In this document: piece after piece, positions 1 to 14,500 of the stretch
Numbering within the stretch: position 1 is the stretch's first letter
How the letters are laid out: every line of letters starts with the position of its first letter
NCBI GenBank assembly: GCA_030386875.1
Contig: CM059563.1
Coordinates: 36,866,139 to 36,930,138, forward strand
Direction of reading: 5' to 3'
DNA: 64,000 nt
From: Morinoia aosen
Taxonomy: Eukaryota > Arthropoda > Malacostraca > Amphipoda > Talitridae
The notes under the pieces: generated by a model
The model's database searches: none
What the model saw: only the letters and a program-made list of their open reading frames with translations
What the model was told of the DNA's origin: nothing
Translations under genes and position numbers: made by a program

Positions 1-3000
1 ACTTCTAAATTCCAAGCCTGCCAACAGACAGCGTCAGCGTTACTGGCAGTCACAGCAGCAGACACAATACCGCAAGGCTTCCTATGTAAAATAAAATCAA
101 ATTAACAAAACAAACGTTAATAGAAATTCCTGACTTACAACTAAGGAGAAAATTCACAGCTAGAATGACAACACCAATTTTCATCCATGAAATGGTTTCA
201 CTCTACTTCTAAATTCGAAACCTGCCAACAGACAGCGTCAGCGTTACATGCAGTCACAGCAGCAGATACAATACCGCAAGGCTTCCTATGTAAAATAAAA
301 TAAAATTAACAAAAGAAACGTTAATAAAAATTCATGACTTACAACTAAGGAGAAAATTCGCAGCTAGAATGACGACACCAATTTTTATCAGTGAAAGGGT
401 TTCACTCTACTTCTAAATTCCAATCCTGCCAACAGACAGCATCAGCGTTACTGGCAGTCAGAGCAGAAGACACAATACCGCAAGGCTTCCTATGTAAAAT
501 GAAATAAAATTAACAAAAGAAACGTTAATAAAATTCCTGACTCACAACTAAGGAGAAAATTCACAGCTAGAATGACGACACTAATTTTTATCAGTGATAG
601 GGTTTCACTCTACTTCTAAATTCGAAGCCTGCCAACAGACAGCGTCAGCGTTACTGACAGTCACCGCAACAGACACAATACCGCAAGGCTTCATATGTAA
701 AATAAAATAAAACTAATAAAAGAAACGTTTATACAAGTTCCTGACTTGCAACTAAGGAGAAAACTCACAGGTAGAATGACGACACCAATTTTTATCAGTG
801 ATAGGGCTTCACTCTACTTCTAAATTCGAAGCCTGTCAACAGACAGCGTCAGCGTTCCTGACATTCACAGCAGCAGACACAATACCGCAAGGCTTCCTAT
901 GTATAATAAAATAAAATTAATAAAATAAACGTTAATAAAAATTCCTGACTTACAACTAAGTAGAAAATTCACAGGTAGAATGAGGACACCAATTTTTATC
1001 AGTGATAGGGTTTCACTCTGCTTCTAAATTCGAAGCCTGCCAACAGTCAGCGTCAGCGTTACTGGCAGTCACAGCAGCAGACACAATACCGCAAGGCTTC
1101 CTATGTATAATAAAATAATATTAATAAAAGAAACGTTAATAAAAATTCCTGACTTACAACTAAAGAGAAAATTCACAGCTAGAATGACGACACTAATTTT
1201 TATCAGTGATTGGGTTTCACTCTACCTCTAAATTCGAAGCCTGGCAACAGACAGCGTCAGCGTTTATGGCAGTCACAGCAGCAGACACAATACCGCAAGG
1301 CTTCCCATGTAAAATAAAATAATATTAATAAAAGAAACGTTAATAGAAATTCCATCCCTAAAACTAAGAAGCAAATTCACAGCTAGAATGAGGACACCAA
1401 TTTTTATCAGTGATAGGGATTCACTCTACTTCTAAATTCGAAGCCAGCAAACAGACAGCGTCAGCGTTACTAGCAGTCACAGCAGCAGACACAATACCGC
1501 AAGGCTTCCAATGAAAAAAAAAATTAACATAAGAAACGTTAATAAAAATTCCTGACTTACCACTAATGAGAAAATTCAAAGTTAGAATGACGACACCAAT
1601 TTTTATCAGTGATAGGGTTTCACTCTACTTCTAAATTCGAAGCCTGCCAACAGTCAGCGTCAGCGTTTCTGGCAGTCACAGAAGGAGACACAATACCGCA
1701 AGGCTTCCAATGTAAAATAATATAAAATTAACAAGAGAAACGTTGATAAAAATTCCTGACTTACAGCTAAGTAGAAAATTCACGGGTAGAATGACGATAC
1801 CAATTTTTATCAGTGATAAGGTTTACTCTAATTCTAAATTCGACGCCTGCCAACAGACAGCGTCAGCGTTACTGGCATTCACAGCAGCAGACACAATACC
1901 CCAAGGCTTCCTATGTATAATAAAATAATATTAATAAAAGAAACGTTAATAAAGATTCCTGACTTAAAAATAAAGAGAAAATTCACAGCTAGAATGACGA
2001 CACCAATTTTTATCAGTGATAGGGTTTCACTCTACCTCTAAATTCGAAGCCTGGCAACAGACAGCGTCAGCGTTTATGGCAGTCACAGCAGCAGATACAA
2101 TACCGCAAGGCTTCCTATGTAAAATAAAATAATATTAACAAAAGAAACGTTAATAAAAATTCCTCACCTAAAACTAAGAAGCAAATTCACAGCTAGAATG
2201 ACGACACCAATTTTTATCAGTGATAAGGTTTCACTCTACTGCTAAATTCGAAGCCTGCAAACAGACAGCGTCAGCGTTACTAGCAGTCACAGCAGCAGAC
2301 ACAATACCGCAAGGCTTCCTATGTAAAATCAAACAAAATTAACAAAAGAAACGTTAATAAAAATTCCTGACTTACAACTAAGAAGAAAATTCACAGCTAG
2401 AATGACGACACCTATTTTAATCAGTGATTGGGTTTCACTCTACTCCAAAATTCGATGCCTGCCAACAGACAGCGTCAGCGTTACCGGCAGTCACAGCAGC
2501 AGACACAATACCGCAAGGCTTCCTGTGTAAAATAGAACAAAATTAACAAAAGAAACGTTAATAAAAATTCCTGACTTATAACTAAGAAGAAAATTCACAG
2601 CTAGAATGACGACACCTATTTTAATCAGTGATTGGGTTTCACTCTACTTCTAAATTCGAAGCCTGCCAACAGACAGCGTCAGCGTTACTGGCAGTCACAG
2701 CAGCAGACACAATACTGCAAGGCTTCCAATGTATAATAAAATAAAATTAATAAAAGAAACGTTAATAAAAATTCCTGACTTACAACTAAAGAGAAAATTC
2801 ACAGCTAGAATGACGACACCAATTTTTATCAGTGATAGGGTTTCACTCTACTTCTAAATTCGAAGCCTGCAAACAGACAGCGTCAGCGTTACTGGCAGTC
2901 ACAGCAGCAAACACAATACCGCAAGGCTTCCTGTGTAAAATAAAGCAAAATTAACAAAAGAAACGTTAATAAAAATTCCTGACTTATGACTAAGAAGAAA

Positions 3001-3249
3001 ATTCACAGCTAGAATGACGACACCTATTTTTCTCAGTGATTGGGTTTCACTCTACTTCTAAATTCGAAGCCTGCCAACAGACAGCGTCAGCGTTACCGGC
3101 TCACAGCAGCAGACACGATACCGCAAGGCTTCCAATGTAAAATAAAATAAAATTAACAGAAGAAACGTTAATAAAAATTCCTGACTTACAACTAAGGAGA
3201 AAATTCACAGTTAGAATGACGACACCAATTTTTATCAGTGATAGGGTTT

Positions 3250-6200
3250 CACTCTACTTCTAAATTCGAAGCCTGCCAACAGACAGCGTCAGCGTTACTG
3301 GCAGTCACAGCAGCAGACACAATACCGCAAGGCTTCCTATGTAAAATAAAATTAACAAAAGAAACGTTAATAAAAATTCCCGATTTACAACTAAGGAGAA
3401 AATTCACTGCTAGAATGACGACACCAATTTTTATCAGTGATAGGGTTTCACTCTACTTCTAAATTCGAAGCCTGCCAACAGACAGCGTCAGCGTTACTGG
3501 CAGTCACAGCAGCAGACACAATACCGCAAGGCTTACTATGTAAAATAAAATAAAATTTACAAAAAAAACGTTAATAAAAATTCCTGACCTACAACTAAGG
3601 AGAAAATTCACAGTTAGAATGACGACACCAATTTTTATCAGTGATAGGGTTTCACTCTACTTCTGTATTCGAAGCCTGCCAACAGACAGCGTCAGCGTTA
3701 CTAGCAGTCACAGAAGCAGACACAATACCGCAAGGCTTCCTATGTAAAATAAAATTAACAAAATAAAAGTTATTAAAAATTCCAAACTTACAACTAAGGA
3801 GAAAATTCACAGCTAGAATGACGACACCAATTTTTATCAGTGATAGGGTTTCACTCTACTTCTAAACTCGAAGCCTGCCAACAGACAGCGTCAGCGTTAC
3901 TGGCAGTCACAGCAGCCGACACAATACCGCAAGGCTTCCTATGTATAATAAAATATAATTAATAAAAGAAACGTTAATGAAAATTCCTGACTTACAACTA
4001 AAGAGAAAATTCACAGCTAGAATGACGACACAAATTTTTATCAGTGAAAGGGTTTCACTCTACTCATAAATTCGAACCCTGCCAACAGTCAGCGTCAGCG
4101 TTACTCGCAGTCACAGCAGCAGACACAATACCGCACGGCTTCATATGTAAAATAAAATAAATTTAACAAAAGAAACGTTAATAAAAATTCCTGACTCGCA
4201 ACCAAGGAGAAAATTCACAGCTAGAATGACGACACCAATTTTTATCAGTGATAGGGTTTCACATTACTTCTGAATTGGAAGCCTGCCAACAGACAGCGTC
4301 AGCGTAACTGGCAGTCACAGCAGCAGACACAATACCGCCAGTCTTCCTATGTAAAATAAAATAAATTTTACCAAAGAAACGTTAATAAACATTCCTGACT
4401 CACAACTTAGGAGAAAATTCACTGCTAGAATGACGACACCAATTTTTATCAGTGATAGGGTTTCAAATTACTTCTAAATTGGAAGCCTGCCAACAGACAG
4501 CGTCAGCGTTACTGGCAGTCACAGCAGCAGACACAATCCCGCAAGGCTTCCTATGTAAAATAAAATAAAATTAACACAAGAAACGTTAATTAAAATTCCT
4601 GACCTACAACTAAGGAGAAAATTCACAGCTAGAATGACGACACCAATTTTTATCAGTGATAGGGTTTCACATTACTTCTAAATTGGAAGCCTACCAACAG
4701 ACAGCGTCAGCGTTACTGGCAGTCACAGCAGCAGGCACAATACCGCAAGGCTTCCTATGTAAAAGCAACTAAAATTAACAAAAGAAACGTTAAGAAAAAA
4801 TCCTAACACACAACGAAGGAGAAAATTCACAGCTAGAATGACGACACCAATTTTTATCAGTAATAGAGTTTCACTCTACTTTTAAATTCGAAGCCTGCCA
4901 ACAGACAGCGTCAGCGTCACTGGCAGTCACAACGCAGACACAATACTGCAAGGCTTCCTTTGTAAAATAAAATGAAAGTAACAAAAGAAACGTCGATAAA
5001 AATTCCTGACTTAGCATTAAAGAGAAAATTCACAGCTAGAATGACGACACCAATTTTTATCAGTGATAGGGTTTCACTCAACTTCTTAATTCGAAGCCTG
5101 CCAACAGACAGCGTCAGCGTTACTGGCAGTCACAGCAGCAGACACAATACCGCAAGGCTTCCTATGTAAAACAAAATAATATTAACAAAAGAAACGTTAA
5201 TAAAAATTCCTCACCTAAAACTAAGAAGCAAATTCACAGCTAGAATGACGACACCAATTTTTATCAGTGATAAGGTTTCACTTTACTTCTAAATTCGAAG
5301 CCTGCAAACAGACAGCGTCAGCGTTACTAGCAGTCACAGCAGCAGACACAATACCGCAAGGCTTCCTATGTAAAATAAAACAAAATCAACAAAAGAAACG
5401 TTAATAAAAATTCCTGACTTACAACTAAGAAGAAAATTCACAGCTAGAATGACGACACCTATTTTAATCAGTGATTGGGTTTCACTCTACTTTAAAATTC
5501 GAAGCCTGACAACAGACAGCGTCAGCGTTACTGGCAGTCACAGCAGCAGACACAATACCGCAAGGCTTCCAATGAAAAAAAAATTACCATTAGAAACGTT
5601 AATAAAATTTCCTGACTTACCACTAATGAGAAAATTCAAAGATAGAATGACGACACCAATTTTTATCAGTGATAGGGTTTCACTCTACTTCTAAATTCGA
5701 AGCCTGCCAACAGTCAGCGTCAGCGTTTCTGGCAGTCACAGCAGCAGACACAATACCGCAAGGCTTCCAATGTAAAATAAAACAAAATTAACAAAAGAAA
5801 CGTAATAAAAATTCCTGACTTACAACTAAGTAGAAAATTCACTGGTGGAATGACGATACCAATTTTTATCAGTGATAAGGTTCACTCTAAGTCTAAATTC
5901 GAAGCCTGCCAACAGACAGCGTCAGCGTTACTGGCATTCAGAGCAGCAGACACAATACCGCAAGGCTTCCTATGTAAAATAGAATAAAATTAACAAAAAA
6001 AACGTTAATAAAAATTCCTGACTTACAAATAAGGAGAAAATTCACAGCTAGAATGACGACACCAATTTTTATCAGAGATAGGGTTTCACTCTACTTATAA
6101 ATTCGAAGCCTGCCAACAGACAGCGTCAGCGTAACTGGCAGTCACAGCAGCAAACACAATACCGCAAGGCTTCCTATGTAAAATAAAATAAAATCAACAA

Positions 6201-8571
6201 AAGAAACGTTAATAAAAGTTCCTGACTTACAACAACGAAGAAAATTCACAGCTAGAATGACGACACCAATTTTATTCAGTGATTGGATTTCACTCTGCTT
6301 CTAAATTCGAAGCCTGCCAACAGACAGCGTCAGCGTTACTGGCAGTCACAGCAGCAGACACAATACCGCAAGGCTTCCTATGTAAAATAAAATTAACAAA
6401 AGAAACGTTAATAAAAATTCCTGATTTACAACTAAGGAGAAAATTCACTGCTAGAATGACGACACCAATTTTTATCAGTGATAGGGTTTCACTCTACTTC
6501 TAAATTCCAAGCCTGCCAACAGACAGCGTCAGCGTTACTGGCAGTCACAGCAGCAGACACAATACAGCAAGGCTTACTATGTAAAATAAATTAAAATTGA
6601 CAAAAAAAAAACAGTAATAAAAATTCCTGACACAACTAAGGAGAAAATTCACAGCTAGAATGACGACACCAATTTTTATCAGTGATAGGGTTTCACTCTA
6701 CTTCTATATTCGAAGCCTGCCAACAGACAGCGTCAGCGTTACTAGCAGTCACAGAAGCAGACACAATACCGCAAGGCTTCCTATGTAAAATAAAATTAAC
6801 AAAATAAAAGTTATTAAAAATTCCTAACTTACAACTAAGGAGAAAATTCACAGCTAGAATGACGACACCAATTTATATCAGTGATAGGGTTTCACTCTAC
6901 TTCTAAACTCGAAGCCTGCCAACAGACAGCGTCAGCGTTACTGGCAGTCACAGCAGCAGACACAATACCGCAAGGCTTCCGATGTATAATTAAATATAAT
7001 TAATAAAAGAAACGTTAATGAAAATTCCTGACTTACAACTAAAGAGAAAATTCACAGCTAGAATGACGACACAAATTTTTATCAGTGAAAGGGTTTCACT
7101 CTACTTATAAATTCGAACCCTGCCAACAGTCAGCGTCAGCGTTACTCGCAGTCACAGCAGCAGCCACAATACCGCACGGCTTCATATGTAAAATAAAATA
7201 AATTTAACAAAAGAAACGTTAATAAAAATTCCTGACTCGCAACCAAGGAGAAAATTCACAGCTAGAATGACGACACCAATTTTTATCAGTGATAGGGTTT
7301 CACATTACTTCTAAATTGGAAGCCTGTCACCAGACAGCGTCAGCGTAACTGGCAGTCACAGCAGCAGACACAATACCGCCAGTCTTCCTATGTAAAATAA
7401 AATAAATTTTACCAAAGAAACGTTAATAAACATTCCTGACTCACAACTTAGGAGAAAATTCACTGCTAGAATGACGACACCAATTTTTATCAGTGATAGG
7501 GTTTCAAATTACTTCTAAATTGGAAGCCTGCCAACAGACAGCGTCAGCGTTACTGGCAGTCACAGCAGCAGACACAATCCCGCAAGGCTTCCTATGTAAA
7601 ATAAAATAAAATTAACACAAGAAACGTTAATTAAAATTCCTGACCTACAACTAAGGAGAAAATTCACAGCTAGAATGACGACACCAATTTTTATCAGTGA
7701 TAGGGTTTCACATTACTTCTAAATTGGAAGCCTACCAACAGACAGCGTCAGCGTTACTGGCAGTCACAGCAGCAGGCACAATACCGCAAGGCTTCCTATG
7801 TAAAAGCAACTAAAATTAACAAAAGAAACGTTAAGAAAAAATCCTAACACACAACGAAGGAGAAAATTCACAGCTAGAATGACGACACCAATTTTTATCA
7901 GTAATAGAGTTTCACTCTACTTTTAAATTCGAAGCCTGCCAACAGACAGCGTCAGCGTCACTGGCAGTCACAACGCAGACACAATACTGCAAGGCTTCCT
8001 TTGTAAAATAAAATGAAAGTAACAAAAGAAACGTCGATAAAAATTCCTGACTTAGCATTAAAGAGAAAATTCACAGCTAGAATGACGACACCAATTTTTA
8101 TCAGTGATAGGGTTTCACTCAACTTCTTAATTCGAAGCCTGCCAACAGACAGCGTCAGCGTTACTGGCAGTCACAGCAGCAGACACAATACCGCAAGGCT
8201 TCCTATGTAAAACAAAATAATATTAACAAAAGAAACGTTAATAAAAATTCCTCACCTAAAACTAAGAAGCAAATTCACAGCTAGAATGACGACACCAATT
8301 TTTATCAGTGATAAGGTTTCACTTTACTTCTAAATTCGAAGCCTGCAAACAGACAGCGTCAGCGTTACTAGCAGTCACAGCAGCAGACACAATACCGCAA
8401 GGCTTCCTATGTAAAATAAAACAAAATCAACAAAAGAAACGTTAATAAAAATTCCTGACTTACAACTAAGAAGAAAATTCACAGCTAGAATGACGACACC
8501 TATTTTAATCAGTGATTGGGTTTCACTCTACTTTAAAATTCGAAGCCTGACAACAGACAGCGTCAGCGTTA
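3250..8571. repeat. Higher-order repeat, 3041-bp offset (15 monomers)
   Basis: The segment of about 3250-5530 recurs almost base for base at about 6291-8571, a constant offset of 3041 bp, which is 15 monomers. Shared rare variants prove the relationship: the GTAAAAGCAACTAAAATTAAC spacer, the TAATAGAGTTTCACTC change and an ACAACGCAGAC deletion occur in the same order in both. Only scattered differences separate the copies. The intervening 5531-6290 belongs to the unit but is not repeated after 8571, so the second copy is partial. This is a recent segmental duplication within the array, as expected from unequal crossing-over. Confidence 0.9.
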
Positions 8572-11500
8572 CTAGCAGTCACAGCAGCAGACACAATACT
8601 GCAAGGCTTCCTATGTATAATAAAATAAAATGAATAAAAGAAACGTTAATAAAAATTCCTGACTTACAACTAAGGAGAAACTTCACATCTAGAATGACGA
8701 CACCAATTTTTTTTAGTGATAGGGATTCACTCTACTTCTAAATTCGAAGCCTGCCAACAGACAGCCTCAGCGTTAATGGCAGTCACAGCAGCAGACACAA
8801 TACCGCAAGGCTTCCTGTGTAAAATAAAGTTAACAAAGGAAACGTTAATAAAAATTCCTGACTTACAACTAAGGGGGAAATTCACAACTAGAATGACGAC
8901 ACCAATTTTTATCAGTGATAGGGTTTCACTCTACTTCTAAATTCGAAGCCTGCCAACAGACAGCGTCAGCGTTACTCGCAGTCACAACAGAAAACACAAT
9001 ACCGCATGGCTTCATATGTAAAATGAAATAAAATTAACAACAGAAACGTCAATAAAAATTCCTGACCTACAACTAAGGAGAAAATTCACAGTTAGAATGA
9101 CGACACCAACTTTTCTCAGTGATAGGGTTTCACTCTACTCCTAAATTCGAAGCATGCCAACAGATAGCGTCAGAGTTACTGGCAATCACAGCAGCAGACA
9201 AAATACCGCAAGGCTTCCTATGTAAAATAAAATAAAATTAACAAAAGAAACGTTAATAGAAATTCCTGACTTACAACTAAGGAGAAAATTCACAGCTAGA
9301 ATGACGACACCAATTTTCATCCGTGAAACGGTTTCACTCTACTTCTAAATTCGAAACCTGCCAACAGACAGCATCAGCGTTACATGCAATCACAGCAGCA
9401 GATACAATACCGCATGGCTTCCTATGTAAAAGAAAATAAAATTATCAAAAGAAACGTTAATTAAAATTCATGACTTACAACTAAGGAGAAAATTCAAAGC
9501 TAGAATGACGACACCAATTTTTATCAGTGAAAGGGTTTCACTCTACTTCTAAATTCCAATCCTGCCAACAGACAGCATCAGCGTTACTGGCAGTCACAGC
9601 AGAAGACACAATACCGCAAGGCTTCCTATGTAAAATGAATTAAAATTAACAAAAGAAACGTTAATAAAATTGCTGACCTACAACTAAGGAGAAAATTCAC
9701 AGCTAGAATGACGACACCAATTTTTATCAGTGATAGGGTTTCACTCTACTTCTAAATTCGAAGCCTGCCAACAGACAGCGTCAGCGTTACCGGCAGTCAC
9801 CGCAGCAGACACAATACCGCAAGGCTTCCTATGTAAAATAAAATAAAATTAACAAAATAAACTTTGATTAAAAATTCCTGACCTACAACTAAGGAGAAAA
9901 TTCACAGCAAGAATGACGACACCCATTTTAATCAGTGATAGGGTTTCACTCTACATCTGATTTCGAAGCCTGCCAACTGACAGCGTCAGCGCTACAGGCA
10001 GTTACAGCAGGAGAAAAAATACCGCAAGGCTTGCTATGTAAAATAAAATAAAAATAACAAAAGAAACGTAATAAAAATTCCTGACTTCCAACTAAGGAGA
10101 AAATTCACAGCTAGAAAGACGAAACCAATTTTTATCAGTGATAGGGTTTCACTCAACTTCTAAATTCGAAGCCTGCCAACAGACAGCGTCAGCGTTAATG
10201 GCAGTCTTAGCAGCAGACTGAATACCGCAATGCTTCCTATGTAAAATAAAGTAAAATTAACGAAAGAAACGTAATAAAAATTCCTGATGTACAACTAAGG
10301 AGAAAATTCACAGCTAGAATGACGACACCAATTTTTATCAGTGATAGGGTTTCACTCTACTTCTAAATTCGAAGCCTGCCAACACACAGCGTCAGCGTTA
10401 CTGGCAGTCACAGCAGGAGACACAATACCGCAAGGCTTCCTATGTAAAATAAAATATAACTAATAAAAGAAACTTTTATACAAATTCCTGTCTTACAACT
10501 TATGAGAAAATTCACTTGTAGAATGACGACACCAATTTTTATCAGTGATAGGGTTTCACTCTACTTCTAAATTCGAAGCCTGTCAACAGACAGCGTCAGC
10601 GTTCCTGACATTCACAGCAGCAGACACAATACCGCAAGGCTTCCTATGTATAATAAAATGAAATTAATAAAAGAAACGTTAATAAATATTCCTGACTCAC
10701 AACTAAAGAGTAAATTCTCATCTAGAATGAAGACACCAATTTTTATCAGTGATAGGGTTTCACTCTACTTCTAAATTAGAATTCTCCCAACAGTCAGCGT
10801 CAGCGTTACTGGCAGTCACCGCAGCAGACACAATACCGCAAGGCTTCCTATGTAAAATAAAATAAAATTAACAGAAGAAACGTTAATAAAAATTCCTGGC
10901 TTACAACTAAGGTGAAAATTCACAGCTAGAATTACGACACCAATTTATTATCAGTGATAGGGTTTCACTCTACTTCTAAATTCGAAACCTGCCAACAGAC
11001 AGCGTCAGCGTTACATGCAGTCACAGCAGCAGATACAATACCGCAAGGCTTCCTATGTAAAATAAAATAAAATGAACAAAAGAAACGTTAATAAAAATTC
11101 ATGACTTGCAACTAAGGAGAAAATTCACAGCTAGAATGACGACACCAATATTTATCAGTGAAAGGGTTTCACTCTTCTTCTAAATTCCAATCCTGCCAAC
11201 AGACAGCATCAGCGTTACTGGCAGTCACAGCAGAAGACACAATACCGCAAGGCTTCCTATGTAAAATGAAATAAAATTAACAAAAGAAACGTTAATAAAA
11301 TTCCTGACTTACAACTAAGGAGAAAATTCACACCTAGAGTGACGACACCAATTTTTATCAGTGATAGGGTTTCACTCTTCTTCTAAATTCGAAGCCTGCC
11401 AACAGACAGCGTCAGCGTTCCTGACATTCACAGCAGCAGACACAATACCGCAAGGCTTCCTATGTATAATATAATAAAATTAATAAAAGAAACGTTGATA

Positions 11501-14500
11501 AAAATTCCTGACTCACAACTAAAGAGAAAATTCACATCTAGAATGAAGACACCAATTTTTATCAGTGATAGGGTTTCACTCTACTTCTAAATTAGAATTC
11601 TGCCAACAGTCAGCGTCAGCGTTACTGGCAGTCACCGCAGCAGACACAATACCGCAAGGCTTCCTATGTAAAATAAAATAAAATTAACAGAAGAAACGTT
11701 AATAAAAATTCCTGACTTACAACTAAGGTGAAAATTCACAGCTAGAATTACGACACCAATTTTTATCAGTGATAGGGTTTCACTCTACTTCTAAATTCCA
11801 AGCCTGCCAACAGACAGCGTCAGCGTTACTGGCAGTCACAGCAGCAGACACAATACTGCAAGGCTTCCTATGTATAATAAAATCAAATTAATAAAAGAAA
11901 CGTTCATAAAAATTCCTGACTTACAACTAAGGTGAAAAATCACATCTAGAATGACGACACTAATTTTTATCATTGATAGGGTTTCACTCTACTTCTAAAT
12001 TCGAAGCCTGCCAACAGACAGCCTCAGCGTTAATGGCAGTCACAGCAGCAGACACAATACCGCAAGGCCTCCAATGTAAAATAAAATTAACAAAGGAAAC
12101 GTTCATAAAAATTCCTGACTTACAACTAAGGGGAAAATTCACAGCTAGAATGACGACACCAATTTTTATCAGTGATAGGGTTTCACTCTACTTCTAAATT
12201 CGAAGCCTACAAACAGACAGCGTCAGCGTTACTGGCAGTCACAGCAGCAGACACAATACCGCAAGGCTTCCAATGTAAAATAAAACAAAATTAACAAAAG
12301 AAACGTTAATAAAGATTCCTGACTTATAACTAAGAAGAAAATTCACAGCTAGAATGACGACACCTATTTTAATCAGTGATTGGGTTTCACTCTACTCCTA
12401 AATTCGAAGCCTGCCAACAGACAGCGTCAGCGTTACCGGCAGTCACAGCAGCAGACACGATACCGCAAGGCTTCCAATGTAAAATAAAATAAAATTAACA
12501 AAAGAAACGTTAATATAAATTCCTGACTTACAACTAAGTAGAAAATCCACAGGTAGAATGAGGACACAAATTTTTATGAGTGAAAAGGTTTACTCTAATT
12601 CTAAATTCGACGCCTGCCAACAGACAGCGTCAGCGTTACTGGCATTCACAGCAGCAGACACAATACCGCAAGGCTTCCTATGTAAAATAAAATAAAATTA
12701 ACAGAAGAAACGTTAATAAAAATTCCTGGCTTACAACTAAGGTGAAAATTCACAGCTAGAATTACGACACCAATTTTTATCAGTGATAGGGTTTCACTCT
12801 ACTTCTAAATTCCAAGCCTGCCAACAGACAGCGTCAGCGTTACTGGCAGTCACAGCAGCAGACACAATACCGCAAGGCTTCCTATGTAAAATAAAATAAA
12901 ATTAACAAAAGAAACGTTAATAGAAATTCCTGACTTACAACTGAGGAGAAAATTCACAGCTAGAATGACAACACCACTTTTCATCCGTGAAATGGTTTCA
13001 CTCTACTTCTAAATTCGAAACCTGCCAACAGACAGCGTCAGCGTTACATGCAGTCACAGCAGCAGATACAATACCGCAAGGCTTCCTATGTAAAATAAAA
13101 TAAAATTAACAAAAGAAACGTTAATAAAAATTCATGTTTCACAACTAAGGGACAAATTCACAGCTAGAATGACGACACTAATTTTTATCAGTGAAAGGGT
13201 TTCACTCTACTTCTAAATTCCAATCCTGCCAACAGACAGCATCAGCGTTACTGGCAGTCACAGCAGAAGACACAATACCACAAGGCTTCCTATGTAAAAT
13301 GAAATAAAATTAACAAAAGAAACGTTAATAAAATTCCTGACTTACAACTAAGGAGAAAATTCACAGCTAGAATGACGACACCAATTTTTATCAGTGATAG
13401 GGTTTCACTCTACTTCTAAATTCGAAGCCTGCCAACAGAGAGCGTCAGCGTTACTGGCAGTCACCGCAGCAGACACAATACCGCAAGGCTTCCTATGTAA
13501 AATAAAATAAAACTAATAAAAGAGACGTTTATACAAGTTCCTGACTTACAACTAAGGTGAAAATTCACAGCTAGAATTACGACACCAATTTTTATCAGTG
13601 ATATGGTTTCACTCTACTTCTAAATTCCAAGCCTGCCAACAGACAGCGTCAGCGTTACTGGCAGTCACAGCAGCAGACACAATACTGCAAGGCTTCCTAT
13701 GTATAATAAAATAAAAGAAAATTAATATAAGAAACGTTAATAAAAATTCCTGACTTACAACTAAGGAGGAAAATCACATCTAGAATGACGACACTAATTT
13801 TTATCATTGATAGGGTTTCACTCTACTTCTAAATTCGAAGCCTGCCAACAGACAGCCTCAGCGTTAATGGCAGTCACAGCAGCAGACACAATACCGCAAG
13901 GCTTCCTATGTAAAATAAAATTAACAAAGGAAACGTTAATAAAAATTCCTGACTTACAACTAAGGGGAAAATTCACAGCTAGAATGACGACCCCAATTTA
14001 TATCAGTGATAGGGTTTCAATCTACTTCTAAATTCGAAGCCTGCCAACAGACAGCGTCAGCGTTACTGGCAGTCACAGCAGCAGACACAATACTGCAAGG
14101 CTTCCTATGTATAATAAAATAAAATTAATAAAAGAAACGTTAATAAAAATTCCTGACCTACAACTAAAGAGAAAATTCACAGCTAGAATGACGACACCAA
14201 TTTTTATCAGTGATAGGGTTTCACTCTACTTCTAAATTCGAAGCCTGCAAACAGACAGCGTCAGCGTTACTGGCAGTCACAGCAGCAGACACAATACCGC
14301 AAGGCTTCCTATGTATAATAAAACAAAATTTACAAAAGAAACGTTAATAAAAATTCCTTACTTATAACTAAGAAGAAAATTCACAGCTAGAATGACGACA
14401 CCTATTTTAATCAGTGATTGGGTTTCACTCTACTTCTAAATTCGAAGCCTGCCAACAGACAGCGTCAGCGTTACCGGCAGTCACAGCAGCAGACACGATA

